DNA of 64,000 bases from an uncultured Bacilli bacterium (GCA_934122395.1 CAKOWQ010000001.1:434001-498000), one strand, 5' to 3'. Shown: positions 30,927 to 40,366, numbered from the stretch's first letter. Notes: a model not told the origin generated them from the letters alone. Numbers and translations: made by a program.

Positions 30927-33470
30927 TTAATGTTCTATTAGAACTAAAAACATTTCAGAAGCATGCCACATATGTGAAAGATATAGATTTTTATTACAAT
31001 AGAATTGCGATACAAAGCATTCGTTTTCTACTTTTCCACTTTCTCCTTCACTTCCTATTTCATAGCTCAATGGATATATTTCATTCAACATATATACATC
31101 TCCATAATTTCCATAATGATAAAATGCCCAATTTAAATATGGATAAAGTTTTGATTCTTCTTTAGTTAAAGTATTTATTTTTCTATCATACCATGTTAAT
31201 TTAGCATATCCATCATCTTCTTCAGGTACTGTCAAGTTTAAAGTTATATTATTCTTTTGAGCTCCATATAGTGCCAAAACAGTTGGATAATATATACGAT
31301 TAGTTCCATCTACTATTCCTTCAATTGTATTTCCATCGCCTTGTAAATTTTTTATTTCCTCTAATATAGAATTAACTAGATCAGGTCTATCCACTCCTAC
31401 TGCACCTATTATGTATAACAATTCACCTAAATTATCAACTTCATTTAAATCACTTCTTCGTGAATTATCATATATTTTGTTAATACTTCTAACCCAATTT
31501 TCTAATAATGAAGTGTTATTAGTATTTTCAAGTACCATAGTAGCTAACATCGTATCTCTATACCAAGCATTATTGTAACCAAAGATATTTGGTTTAGGTA
31601 TATCTCCGTCTATATTGAAAAGTATTTCTTGGTGTAATACCTTAAGAATTTCTGAGTATTCATATTTATCAAACTCTGGTAAATTAATTGCTTTTATACC
31701 GGATGTTACCAACTCTTTTTCTTCGTTCATATATAAATATACGCCTTCTTCATTTTCTTGAATTCTATAAATATTATTTTCCTTATCTTTTAAGATGACT
31801 GTATATTCGTTAGGAACAATTAATTCTTCACTATAATCAAATTCTCTTATAACTTCATTTGTCTTAATATCAATTAATTTTCCATCTTTATATAAGATTT
31901 TACTTCTATCAGCCATTCCAAAATAGAATATTCCTATTGGTTTATCTATTTCACTATATGCTTGAACCGAGAAAGAATTTTTCATATCTTTTAGTTGTTT
32001 TTCGTATTTATCAAGTGATTTTTCATATGTTTCAAACACACTACAATTAGTACAACTCGGTGCAACATAATTAATTCTTTTATAGAAAATTATCAAGATT
32101 GCAATTAAGATTAAGATAGAAATTATTTTTAAATATCTTTTTTTAATTATTAATAAACATAAAAGTATTGATGCTATTCCTAGTATTATTAGGGGTTTAA
32201 AACTAAAATGTTCTATTACATTATAATTTGGTGCTAGATTTAAATATAACCCTATAATTGATCTAAATGATAATAATACAATTAATAACAGTGTTATATA
32301 GTATACAAGTTTATTCTTAATTTCATCTTTATTAAAATATTTTAAAATATATGCTAAAATAATCAAAATAACAAAATTATAATGACATACATATAAAAAT
32401 GCAATACTATTTCCATATATCAAATGTAATAAAAAATTAAATGCATATACGCAAGCCATTGAATAATATAATTTATGTTTTTTCTTCTCTTTCCATGATT
32501 TAATAATAAATATTATATTTATTACAACAAAGGCAATAAAAGATATTATAGAAAATATATTAGTGACCATGGATGACTTAAATGATAAATATCGTTCAGT
32601 TGCCAAATTTGAAAAACTAGCAATATTAAATGAATATCCAAAATTAGAATTTATAACATTTAAAATTTTTGTTAAGGATAAGCCAAAATCCATATATGAA
32701 CTTTCTTCACTAGTATGATATAAGAAATCATTTACGTTTTTAGTAAAGAAGTTTGGAGCACTTGGCCAGACTATTTGTTGGATATCAGCTAACAAAACAG
32801 ATATTGATACAGCTAAAAATATAACAACAAAACTATTTAATAATTTGTGTTTCTCTTTTTCATTTAGAAATATTAGAAAGAATACAGCAATGATGAATTG
32901 AAAAAAGTTTGTTATAGTAACAGCTATACTACCTATTCCTAATAATATTAAAATAGCATAATCACAATAACTAAGTTTTTTATCTAAGCGGTTTGATACA
33001 AATAACCATAATAAGATCAAAAACACTTGAGCAAAGATATATGTTTCAACATTTGAAGAGAAAATTATCTGACCTAAACTAAGTCCAAATAATAAAGTTA
33101 ATACAATTCTTAATTTTTCTTTTACATTTATTTTATTTAGGATTTTATTAAATCCAACTACAGATATTCCAGCAACTATACTCTGTAATAATATAATAGC
33201 TAAGATTTTGTTCTTTAAAATCAAGTTAATTAATAGTATAATAGGTTGAAATAAGATAATAAATAATGGATGAACAGATGCTCTATAATGATAATAATCA
33301 ATCAAAGCCAAATCACCAAATACTCTAGGAGTATCCATATCAAAAGCTACATTCCAATATTTATAAGTATCTAAGTAGTATGAAAATACTGTTCCTATAA
33401 CAAAATATAATATGAAAAATGACAAAAATAGAATTGTTTCTTTTTTATATTTATCTATAATTTTTTTCAT
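30927..33470 (-). CDS. Large polytopic membrane protein with extracytoplasmic (alpha/alpha)-like domain
   Basis: 847 residues from the ATG at 33468-33470 (GAGGTGA six bases upstream; another ATG two codons earlier touches that site). Residues 1-470 hold about 12-14 membrane helices, resembling GT-C sugar transferases that use polyprenyl-phosphate sugars. An early loop with DMDTPRVFGDLALIDYYHYR and a HPLF motif has the place of their acidic catalytic loop. The last 370 residues are soluble. Around residue 640, NIFGYNNAWYRDTMLATMV, then helical pairs, recall the (alpha/alpha)6 barrels of several glycoside hydrolases. Neither activity is proven. It lies 19 bp downstream of the UbiA-like gene. 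Confidence 0.6.
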   Translation of the reverse strand: MKKIIDKYKKETILFLSFFILYFVIGTVFSYYLDTYKYWNVAFDMDTPRVFGDLALIDYYHYRASVHPLFIILFQPIILLINLILKNKILAIILLQSIVAGISVVGFNKILNKINVKEKLRIVLTLLFGLSLGQIIFSSNVETYIFAQVFLILLWLFVSNRLDKKLSYCDYAILILLGIGSIAVTITNFFQFIIAVFFLIFLNEKEKHKLLNSFVVIFLAVSISVLLADIQQIVWPSAPNFFTKNVNDFLYHTSEESSYMDFGLSLTKILNVINSNFGYSFNIASFSNLATERYLSFKSSMVTNIFSIISFIAFVVINIIFIIKSWKEKKKHKLYYSMACVYAFNFLLHLIYGNSIAFLYVCHYNFVILIILAYILKYFNKDEIKNKLVYYITLLLIVLLSFRSIIGLYLNLAPNYNVIEHFSFKPLIILGIASILLCLLIIKKRYLKIISILILIAILIIFYKRINYVAPSCTNCSVFETYEKSLDKYEKQLKDMKNSFSVQAYSEIDKPIGIFYFGMADRSKILYKDGKLIDIKTNEVIREFDYSEELIVPNEYTVILKDKENNIYRIQENEEGVYLYMNEEKELVTSGIKAINLPEFDKYEYSEILKVLHQEILFNIDGDIPKPNIFGYNNAWYRDTMLATMVLENTNNTSLLENWVRSINKIYDNSRRSDLNEVDNLGELLYIIGAVGVDRPDLVNSILEEIKNLQGDGNTIEGIVDGTNRIYYPTVLALYGAQKNNITLNLTVPEEDDGYAKLTWYDRKINTLTKEESKLYPYLNWAFYHYGNYGDVYMLNEIYPLSYEIGSEGESGKVENECFVSQFYCNKNLYLSHMWHASEMFLVLIEH

Positions 33471-33489
33471 GATCATTCACCTCGAACTT

Positions 33490-34335
33490 TTATAGTACTC
33501 CAAAAAATATTATCATACTTATACCATATACAATACATAGTAATAATAATGTCTTATCTTTATAAAGTACTGTTGTAGGATCACCTTCAGCACTACTTTC
33601 AATGATTAGGCAGTATCTCATTAAAATAACTAAAACTAATGGTATGGTTAGATACAAATATTGAGCTGTTTGTTCAATAGCCCATAGTGAGTAAAATACT
33701 ACAGTTAAACTTAAATTCATATATTGAAACTTATCCAGAAATGATTCTGTATAATTAGACAATACTTTACGAGAATCTTTACTTGTTACTAGTTCTTTTT
33801 TACGTTTACCAAGCCCCATAAATAATGATGCATTTAGAATAGTTAAAAACAACCAATCTGATACTTCTACATTTATTATACTAGCACCATAATATACTCT
33901 TAATATGAATCCTGTTGCTAGTAAAACTACATCTAAAATAGCAACATTTTTAAGTCCAAAACTATACCCTAAATTAACAATAAAATATGCTAGTAAGAAG
34001 TACAATGATACATTAAATAGACTACCATTAGCTATAACATTTGCAGCTAATGACAAGGTAAGCATTAATACTGCAATAATAATTGCTGTTGATTTTGTTA
34101 TTTCTCCACTTGCTAAAGGTCTTTTTCTTTTAATAGGATGTAACTTATCTTTTTCTATATCTCTTATGTCATTTACTACATATATAAAAGACGATAAAAA
34201 ACTAAATGAGAAAAATGCAATTATACAACTTAAAATATTATTCAATTCAAACTTTTTTGCACATATAAGAGGAATAAAAACTAATAAATTTTTTATCCAA
34301 TGTTTTACTCTTATTAAATTAATATATTTCTTCAT
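33490..34335 (-). CDS. UbiA-family prenyltransferase, decaprenyl-phosphate phosphoribosyltransferase-like
   Basis: 281 residues, eight or nine membrane helices. The first aspartate-rich motif is NDIRDIEKDKLHPIKRKRPL, and the second is around YSFGLKNVAILDVVLLATGF. The run WIKNLLVFIPLICA and the KHP-type motif match the branch of UbiA enzymes that move phosphoribose onto polyprenyl phosphate (Mycobacterium Rv3806c type). In that pathway the product leads to polyprenyl-phospho-arabinose or ribose. The epimerase partners are not in the window, so the assignment is by sequence pattern only. It may supply a furanose sugar donor to the adjacent GT-C-like protein. Confidence 0.78.
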   Translation of the reverse strand: MKKYINLIRVKHWIKNLLVFIPLICAKKFELNNILSCIIAFFSFSFLSSFIYVVNDIRDIEKDKLHPIKRKRPLASGEITKSTAIIIAVLMLTLSLAANVIANGSLFNVSLYFLLAYFIVNLGYSFGLKNVAILDVVLLATGFILRVYYGASIINVEVSDWLFLTILNASLFMGLGKRKKELVTSKDSRKVLSNYTESFLDKFQYMNLSLTVVFYSLWAIEQTAQYLYLTIPLVLVILMRYCLIIESSAEGDPTTVLYKDKTLLLLCIVYGISMIIFFGVL

Positions 34336-34425
34336 ATACCCACCTTATTTCTACTACTAATAGTATAACATATAAATTAATTCACATTCTATATATAATT
34401 AATAAAATGATTATAAAACACAAAT

Positions 34426-34449
34426 TAAAAGATGATATTGCTACCATCT
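34426..34449 (-). terminator. Terminator of the TagGH/glycosyltransferase unit
   Basis: Minus strand AGATGGTA-GCAA-TATCATCT (one G-U, GNRA loop) followed by four Ts, 17 bp past the stop of the gene at 34466. Confidence 0.65.
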
Positions 34450-34465
34450 CTTCTTTTATTTAATT

Positions 34466-35515
34466 TTAATTTTTATTCTCTTCTTTTGTCTCTTCTAAAA
34501 CTTTAGTGAAAAACTTATCAAAGTCTTTAGCTTTTTCTTCCCATGACCAAGACTTTATTTGTTTCAAATTTTCTTCTGATAAAGCTTTAAATTGAGTTTT
34601 ATCTTTTAATAGTTTTTTGATTTTTTCTTTTAAACATTCAACAGTACGCTCTTCAAGAATAAATTCCTTTTGTTTATCACCAAACGCATCTGGGACAATA
34701 CCAACATCAGTAGATATTATTGGAACACCACATGCCATTGATTCTAATACAGGGTTAGGAGTTCCTTCCATTTTAGATGAACAAATATATAAATCGATAC
34801 TAGAATAATATTCTGGCATTTTTTCATGTGGTATCATTCTTTCTTGACGGTCAGCAAAATAAGTTTCAATAGGATATCCCTCTTCTTGTAACTCTTTAAT
34901 AGCAGGTTTTAAAATAGTATTAACTCCTTTAAAATCCTCTTGTGTACCAGCCCAAGCACTATTACCTACCCATCCAATAACAATATTCCTATTTTCTATT
35001 TTTTCGAATCTTTTCAAATTTTTAGGTTTGAATCTTTTTAAATCAATTCCATCTGTTATTGTCATCATAGGTAATTTAGAAATTGGTAATTTGTTATATA
35101 TATCAAATAATTTATTTGAAGAAGTTGTATAAGCTTTTAAATATTTTAAGTATTCTTCAATAAAGTCAACATCACTTTTTTCTGAATATAAGTGATCATA
35201 AACTGAAGCAGTCATTACTTTTCCTTCTACATAGTTTTTCTTAAATCTTTTAATAGTAGTTCCTAATTGATTTAACCTTCTTCTAGTATCATCTAAATCT
35301 AATTCAGTTAAAAGCCCTCTCCAAAAGAAATGAGTAAGATCATAATCTTTTGTCATTAATAATACGCTTATTAATCCTTCATCAACATATGAAAGAGGAA
35401 TAACAGTAAAGTCATATTTTTTTTCTAAATATGGCGTGAATTGTCTACAAATATTTGCAAAAGCCCAATTATCTTGGTCAACGATTAAAGCTATTTTAGG
35501 TTTCTTTTTAGTCAT
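34466..35515 (-). CDS. GT4-type glycosyltransferase
   Basis: 349 residues from the ATG at 35513-35515 (GAGGTGG upstream); it overlaps the previous gene by 8 bp. GT-B fold. The first Rossmann half includes IALIVDQDNWAFANICRQF. In the second half are IVIGWVGNSAWAG and the donor-binding EGTPNPVLESMACGVPIIST (E-x7-E motif). It resembles the 'DNWAF' glycosyltransferases found with Wzm/Wzt exporters. Last gene of its transcription unit. Confidence 0.88.
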   Translation of the reverse strand: MTKKKPKIALIVDQDNWAFANICRQFTPYLEKKYDFTVIPLSYVDEGLISVLLMTKDYDLTHFFWRGLLTELDLDDTRRRLNQLGTTIKRFKKNYVEGKVMTASVYDHLYSEKSDVDFIEEYLKYLKAYTTSSNKLFDIYNKLPISKLPMMTITDGIDLKRFKPKNLKRFEKIENRNIVIGWVGNSAWAGTQEDFKGVNTILKPAIKELQEEGYPIETYFADRQERMIPHEKMPEYYSSIDLYICSSKMEGTPNPVLESMACGVPIISTDVGIVPDAFGDKQKEFILEERTVECLKEKIKKLLKDKTQFKALSEENLKQIKSWSWEEKAKDFDKFFTKVLEETKEENKN

Positions 35516-35792
35516 GTTTTCCACCTCTTTTGATAATTTTTAATATGATATTTTTAATTTTTCGTAAAACACGATAAACAAACCAATTAAACTTTGCACA
35601 AACTTTTACAAAAAATTGTAAGACTTTGAAAAAGATATTATCGCTTACTGCACTGAATCTTTCATATTTTAATAAATTATTTTTTAAAAATATATTTTCG
35701 GCTTTTAATGATTCTAGTACTACTTGTTGTTTTTTATATTCTTTTTCGTAATCTATTATTTTATTATTATCTGTATTTTTAATCTGTTTCAT
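35508..35792 (-). CDS. Small coiled-coil protein with basic amphipathic tail
   Basis: 94 residues. Residues 12-45 form a likely coiled coil (EKEYKKQQVVLESLKAENIF), and the second half is hydrophobic and basic (FFVKVCAKFNWFVYRVLRK), suggesting a helix lying on the membrane. I do not recognise a family. It sits between the exporter permease and a glycosyltransferase, so it could tether that enzyme at the exporter; inference only. RBS AGGAGG. Confidence 0.6.
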   Translation of the reverse strand: MKQIKNTDNNKIIDYEKEYKKQQVVLESLKAENIFLKNNLLKYERFSAVSDNIFFKVLQFFVKVCAKFNWFVYRVLRKIKNIILKIIKRGGKHD

Positions 35793-35801
35793 ATTTTCCT
35801 C

Positions 35802-36578
35802 CTATAACTCTTCTGCAAAATTACGTTGTAATTTATCAAATATCTTCATTCCTATTAATATCAAAACTATTCCTATTATAAATAGAATACCTAGACTTGT
35901 TAAATTAGGCATTTGTTGATAATAAAATATATCTCTATATGCTGTTATTATTGATGCCATAGGATTTAGATAGAACACCCAAATAAAGTCTTTAGGAATG
36001 GACTCTAGTGTATAAACAATTGGAGTTGCATAGAATAACATCATTATAGCAACACTAATTAAATGTTGTAAATCTTGTAAGTAAACTGTAAGTGCTGAAA
36101 GTATTAAGTCAATTCCTAACAAAATAACAGTTTGAACTAGTACTATTACAGGTAAGAAAATAATATGCCAAGAAATACCCATTCCACTTATTAATAAAAC
36201 TGCAACTATAATTACACATGAAATTAAAAAGTTAACTGCAGCACCAATTACTACTGATAGTGGCAATATTTCACGTGGAAAATAAACTTTTTTAATAATA
36301 TTAGCATCTTGGATAATACATGTTGCACCTTGAGTTATAGCATTAGTGAAGAATGTCCAAGGAATTAATGCTACAAACAAGAAAACTGGATAATGAGGTA
36401 TTTGTACTTTTAGAATTATTGGAAAAATAAGTGAGTAAACAAGTAGTTGTAATAATGGGTTTAAGAATGACCATAATACACCTAGCCAAGCACCCTTATA
36501 TTTACCTCTTATTTCTTTTTGAACGTTAGTTTTTAATAATTCACGATATTTATATATCTCTTTTATTTTGTTTATCAT
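35802..36578 (-). CDS. ABC-2 polysaccharide/teichoic acid exporter permease (Wzm/TagG type)
   Basis: 258 residues with six membrane helices. The start YRELLKTNVQKEIRGKYKGA, then LGVLWSFLNPLLQLLVYSLIF, is the classic Wzm/TagG N-terminal amphipathic region and first helix. Mid-protein AITQGATCIIQDANIIKKVY and FPREILPLS are also typical. It pairs with the ATPase gene 9 bp upstream. Together they flip or export a lipid-linked polymer. Confidence 0.94.
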   Translation of the reverse strand: MINKIKEIYKYRELLKTNVQKEIRGKYKGAWLGVLWSFLNPLLQLLVYSLIFPIILKVQIPHYPVFLFVALIPWTFFTNAITQGATCIIQDANIIKKVYFPREILPLSVVIGAAVNFLISCVIIVAVLLISGMGISWHIIFLPVIVLVQTVILLGIDLILSALTVYLQDLQHLISVAIMMLFYATPIVYTLESIPKDFIWVFYLNPMASIITAYRDIFYYQQMPNLTSLGILFIIGIVLILIGMKIFDKLQRNFAEEL

Positions 36579-36587
36579 AAGCCACCT

Positions 36588-37334
36588 CTATCCGCACTTC
36601 TTCATGTATTCATCAACTACATCTTTTGGATCAGTATCCATAACTACATGTCCTTCTTCTAACCATATTGCTCTTGTACAAAAAGTCTTAACAACATTCA
36701 TATTATGAGTAACAATGACAATTGTTTTTCCTTCTTCTTTTAATTCATCAAGTCTTTTATAGCACTTCTCCTGGAAATGATGATCTCCTACTGCTAATAT
36801 TTCATCAATTAATAAAATATCTGCATCAACATTAATTGCTACTGCAAAAGCAAGACGCATATACATACCTGAAGAATAAGTACGTACTGGATTATCAATA
36901 AATTCTTCAAGCTCAGAAAACTTAATTATTTTATCAAGTCTATCATCTATTTCTTTTTTTGTTAGTCCAAAAATAGAAGCATTAAAATAAATATTCTCAC
37001 GACCAGAAAAATCAGGATGGAACCCTGCTCCTAGTTCTAATAATGAAGTTAATTTACCATAAGTTTTTATTGTACCCTTGTTAGGATAAATTATTTTAGT
37101 CATTAGTTTTAATAATGTACTTTTACCACTACCATTAACTCCTACTAATCCTACAGTTTCTCCTCTATATATTTCTAGATTTATATCTTTTAAGATATGA
37201 AGAACATCATTTTTACTTCTATTCCAAAATAGCAATTTTTCTTTTAACGTATTTGCTTTATCATAAAACAATTTAAAGTCTTTACTTACGTGTTTTACTT
37301 CAATTGCTATTTCATTTTTTTGCTTTTTCATCAT
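36588..37334 (-). CDS. ABC polysaccharide/teichoic acid exporter ATPase (Wzt/TagH type)
   Basis: 248 residues. Walker A GVNGSGKST (65-73), the signature YSSGMYMRLAFAVA, Walker B ILLIDEILAVGD and VTHN switch. The N-terminal gate-helix region FKLFYDKANTLKEKLLFWN is characteristic of this exporter group. It lacks the C-terminal carbohydrate-binding domain of some Wzt proteins and the long TagH extension, so it should not read a chain-end cap. It overlaps the upstream Alg13-like gene by 4 bp. Confidence 0.94.
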   Translation of the reverse strand: MMKKQKNEIAIEVKHVSKDFKLFYDKANTLKEKLLFWNRSKNDVLHILKDINLEIYRGETVGLVGVNGSGKSTLLKLMTKIIYPNKGTIKTYGKLTSLLELGAGFHPDFSGRENIYFNASIFGLTKKEIDDRLDKIIKFSELEEFIDNPVRTYSSGMYMRLAFAVAINVDADILLIDEILAVGDHHFQEKCYKRLDELKEEGKTIVIVTHNMNVVKTFCTRAIWLEEGHVVMDTDPKDVVDEYMKKCG

Positions 37335-37822
37335 TTCACGTCCTTTACATTTTTGTCAATATAATCAGTAATTAAAGATATTATTTGATTACCACTTTTA
37401 AATTTTTTAGGTTCAAACGTTTTTATTTTAACTAACATCTTATCCAATTTATTAAAGTCATACAATGGTAGAATATATCCAAGCGAAGCAAATTCTTTTA
37501 ATATTTGTAATTGATGATCATTAGTATGTTCTTTATATTTTTTTAGCCTTGCAGCTACTATCATTTTTTTACCTTTTCTTATTCCATCAAGAATTGAACC
37601 AACTCCAGCATGAGTTATAATAAAAGAACTTTCTTCAACATATTTTTCTAATTCCTTTTTTGATACAAAATCGAATATTTTCATATTTTTACTTTCATAA
37701 TTTGTATATCCTGCTTGTACAATTACTTCTTCATTTATCGTTCCTTTTTCGATTGATTTATCTATTTGTTCTAACAACCTATGAAAGCTCTTGTCTTGTG
37801 TTCCTAATAATACTAAAATCAT
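37331..37822 (-). CDS. Alg13-like catalytic subunit of a two-part glycosyltransferase
   Basis: 163 residues from the ATG at 37820-37822, which overlaps the previous stop (ATGA); a GTG four codons earlier belongs to the RBS region. It resembles EpsF/PssE/CpsG-type proteins, the C-terminal half of a GT28-like enzyme: MILVLLGTQDKSFHRLLEQI at the start, and the donor site FIITHAGVGSILDGIRKGKK followed by EHTNDHQ. It needs its Alg14-like partner for membrane attachment and acceptor binding, which is encoded immediately upstream. Confidence 0.9.
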   Translation of the reverse strand: MILVLLGTQDKSFHRLLEQIDKSIEKGTINEEVIVQAGYTNYESKNMKIFDFVSKKELEKYVEESSFIITHAGVGSILDGIRKGKKMIVAARLKKYKEHTNDHQLQILKEFASLGYILPLYDFNKLDKMLVKIKTFEPKKFKSGNQIISLITDYIDKNVKDVK

Positions 37823-38292
37823 TGATATATCCACCCTCCATATACTGCTTTAGGATAAAGCTTTAACATACTTTTCCACTGAACAATAAATAAATCAGCA
37901 AAGTGATATATTAATCTACCTGTTATTGTTTTAGTATGAATATTTGCAAAACTTTCTATATAAATAATTTTACTTCCAAATATTTTACCAATACAGCACA
38001 TTGGTCCTGCTGTATGAGCACCTGTAGTAATTATTACTTTTGGTCTAAGTTTAAAATAGTAATATAAACTTTTAAAACAATTAGCTAATAATTTAAAAGG
38101 ATATGTAAGCATATGATCTTTTGTACCATAGATTAGATAATTGACTTTTTGTGGGTATTCCTTTTTTAAATAATCTGTTGATTTAGTTTTTTCTGTAATA
38201 ATATGATAATCATACTTTTTAAATAATTCTTTTAATTCTAACATTTCAGAAAGGTGTCCCCCTGCGCTTGATATAAATAAGACTTTCTTCAA
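37819..38292 (-). CDS. Alg14-like membrane subunit of the two-part glycosyltransferase
   Basis: 157 residues if the TTG at 38290-38292 is used (AAGGTG six bases upstream); a GTG at 38299-38301 overlaps that site. VLFISSAGGHLSEMLELKEL near the start, YHIITEKTKS, and TGAHTAGPMCCIGKIFGSK match PssD/CpsF/EpsE-type partners, which anchor the Alg13-like subunit at the membrane. This gene opens a new transcription unit after a terminator in front. Confidence 0.9.
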   Translation of the reverse strand: MKKVLFISSAGGHLSEMLELKELFKKYDYHIITEKTKSTDYLKKEYPQKVNYLIYGTKDHMLTYPFKLLANCFKSLYYYFKLRPKVIITTGAHTAGPMCCIGKIFGSKIIYIESFANIHTKTITGRLIYHFADLFIVQWKSMLKLYPKAVYGGWIYQ

Positions 38293-38329
38293 AACCTTCA
38301 CCTTACACTTTCTTAATTCGACTATATTT

Positions 38330-38359
38330 ATTATACCAAATATAAGATAAAAAGTACAA
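38330..38359 (-). promoter_or_regulatory. Promoter of the Alg14/Alg13/exporter unit
   Basis: Minus strand TTGTAC (38354-38359), 18-bp spacer, TATAAT (38330-38335). The -35 box is part of the terminator stem of the upstream unit. Confidence 0.5.
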
Positions 38360-38375
38360 TAAACTATTGTACTTT
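38349..38375 (-). terminator. Terminator inside the polysaccharide cluster
   Basis: Perfect 11-bp stem AAAGTACAATA / TATTGTACTTT with a 3-nt loop and five Ts on the minus strand, overlapping the stop of the gene at 38364. It divides the cluster into two units. Confidence 0.85.
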
Positions 38376-39269
38376 ACCAAATCTCTTCTTGCTCATATAG
38401 TAACCAGGTATAATCAAAATTGAAACCATTAGTTTATTTAAACCTTTTACGTTCTTTATTGCTTCAGCTTTTTTTCTTTTAGTTAAGTAAGAAAATAAAA
38501 TATAATGTTTTAATAAATACAAGTATTTCTTAAAAGGTATTTTTGATAAATTCATTTCTAAGCATTCTTTAAAATAGTGGTAGTAACCATGCGGATTATT
38601 AATAAATAATTTCTCTATGTTTTTAGAATATCCGTCTTCTAAATATTCACTTACAATAATTGGTTTATTAATACATAATAACCCTTTATATTTTTTATCC
38701 ATTTCATTATACATTCTTGCTTCTGTTACAAACTTTTCATTGTTTTCTAACTTATGAGAAAATTTTCTTCTTATATCACCTTTAAATACAATACACGCAT
38801 CTTTATCAAAGTTACTTTTCATATATAAGTCAAACATTGTACTTACTTTTTCATCAAATGGAAACGAGTTTTTAGCATCAAGCTTTTCATCGGAGAAGGC
38901 TCTTCTAAAAAGAATTCCATATAAATCATCATCATTTTCAACCTTAGAAAAATTGTCATTAACATTCTTAAAACATATATCGTTTAAATAATCATCAGAA
39001 TCTACTTCTATTATTATTTCACCTTTTGTCTTAGGAATTCCATAATTAAGAGCAGACATTTTACCACCATTTTTTTTCTTATAATATTTTATTTTTATTT
39101 TATTATCCTTTATCCATTTTTCAACTAGTGTTTTAGTATCATCTGTACTTCCATCATCTACTATAACCCATTCAAAATCTGAATATGTTTTTTTATTTTT
39201 TAGTAGACTTTCATATAATTGAGGTAAGATGTATGCTCTATTATAAGTTGCAGTAATTATTGATATCAT
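38364..39269 (-). CDS. GT2 family glycosyltransferase
   Basis: 301 residues. ISIITATYNRAYILPQLYES, EWVIVDDGSTDDT and EVDSDDYLND are the GT-A nucleotide-sugar and metal-binding motifs. The C-terminal 80 residues are Lys-rich with an amphipathic stretch (YLYLLKHYILFSYLTKRKKA) that probably holds it to the membrane. Its start touches the stop of the next gene upstream (39269). It makes one linkage of the repeat unit; sugar unknown. Confidence 0.92.
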   Translation of the reverse strand: MISIITATYNRAYILPQLYESLLKNKKTYSDFEWVIVDDGSTDDTKTLVEKWIKDNKIKIKYYKKKNGGKMSALNYGIPKTKGEIIIEVDSDDYLNDICFKNVNDNFSKVENDDDLYGILFRRAFSDEKLDAKNSFPFDEKVSTMFDLYMKSNFDKDACIVFKGDIRRKFSHKLENNEKFVTEARMYNEMDKKYKGLLCINKPIIVSEYLEDGYSKNIEKLFINNPHGYYHYFKECLEMNLSKIPFKKYLYLLKHYILFSYLTKRKKAEAIKNVKGLNKLMVSILIIPGYYMSKKRFGKVQ

Positions 39270-40366
39270 TATTTTTCACCACCTATTAGTTGCTTTATAC
39301 TTTCTATTATTTTCTCGTTATTTGTTACAGTATAGTGTTCTTTACTTCTTATTTTTTTCTCTTCTATAATCTTTTTTAAACCATTATATATTCCTTCTTC
39401 AGTATTTGGAAATATCTCTTTATTAGGATAATCTTTTACTACTTCTTTACTAGCTATATCAGTAATTAATATGTACTGATTAAGAATTTCAGCTTCTATC
39501 AGAGATACAGGATATCCTTCGTAATATGATGGTAATAGAAAGTAATCACCTTCAACAATATAAGGATACGGATTCATTTTCTTTCCTAATAAATGAAATG
39601 TATCTTCAACTTTGTATTCTTTTTGAAGTTCCTCTAACTTTTCTCTAAGTGGACCATCACCAATTATATATATATTATGTGGATAACCATCACTAATTAA
39701 CTTTTTATGAACTTTCATTAACCTATCTATTCCTTTAGCTTCTACGAGACGAGCTACAACTACGAAATTCTTAGATTTGCTAAATTCTATATCTACTTTT
39801 TCTTTGCTATTTTTTAATATACTTTTTTCGTCTATGTAATTATAAATAATTTGTTTATTTTCTCTGCACTTGTTTTGATTATCAATAATTAAAAACTTAT
39901 CTAAACTGTTTTGACTAACAAAAACCAGTTCATCATATTTCTTATAAACATTTATTAAATGTTTATATTTGTTTTTACTATAATGTTCCGTTAAATCAGT
40001 ATGAATCCAAGCTATTTTTCTATTAGGCGCATCCTTTAAAAGTTCAGTTACAGGGCCTTCTAGAAAAGAAATCACTGTATTGTATGATGAAATATTTATT
40101 TGTTTATATAGTCTTTTTTTGAAGGTGTTACTTCTTATTTTAAGCGCAACCATTTTTCTTTGAACAAAGTTCATATCATCATACTTTTTATTGATAACCG
40201 ATTCTATTTTAATTTTTTTATCAAGTGTTTCCTCTAATTGACCATTGTTATATAAAGTTAAAATAGTAATATCGTATGTATCTTTTAAAGCATTTGCTAA
40301 ATTAACTAAAACTTTCTCAGCACCACCAATATCTAAATTAGTAATCGCAAACAGTACTTTTTTCAC
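39269..40366 (-). CDS. GT4 family glycosyltransferase
   Basis: 365 residues taken from the GTG at 40364-40366 (AGGAGA eight bases upstream), within the end of the polymerase gene; a TTG two codons earlier is possible. KKVLFAITNLDIGGAEKVLV is the GT4 N-terminal signature. The second half has FVVVARLVEAKGIDRLMKV, YIIGDGPLREKLEEL and YYEGYPVSLIEAEILNQ with the E-x7-E donor motif. Confidence 0.92.
   Translation of the reverse strand: MKKVLFAITNLDIGGAEKVLVNLANALKDTYDITILTLYNNGQLEETLDKKIKIESVINKKYDDMNFVQRKMVALKIRSNTFKKRLYKQINISSYNTVISFLEGPVTELLKDAPNRKIAWIHTDLTEHYSKNKYKHLINVYKKYDELVFVSQNSLDKFLIIDNQNKCRENKQIIYNYIDEKSILKNSKEKVDIEFSKSKNFVVVARLVEAKGIDRLMKVHKKLISDGYPHNIYIIGDGPLREKLEELQKEYKVEDTFHLLGKKMNPYPYIVEGDYFLLPSYYEGYPVSLIEAEILNQYILITDIASKEVVKDYPNKEIFPNTEEGIYNGLKKIIEEKKIRSKEHYTVTNNEKIIESIKQLIGGEK

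Noticed and set aside
33905..34360. 151-codon plus-strand frame opposite the UbiA-like gene
   Set aside because: Antisense shadow; the minus-strand gene has conserved Asp-rich motifs and membrane helices.
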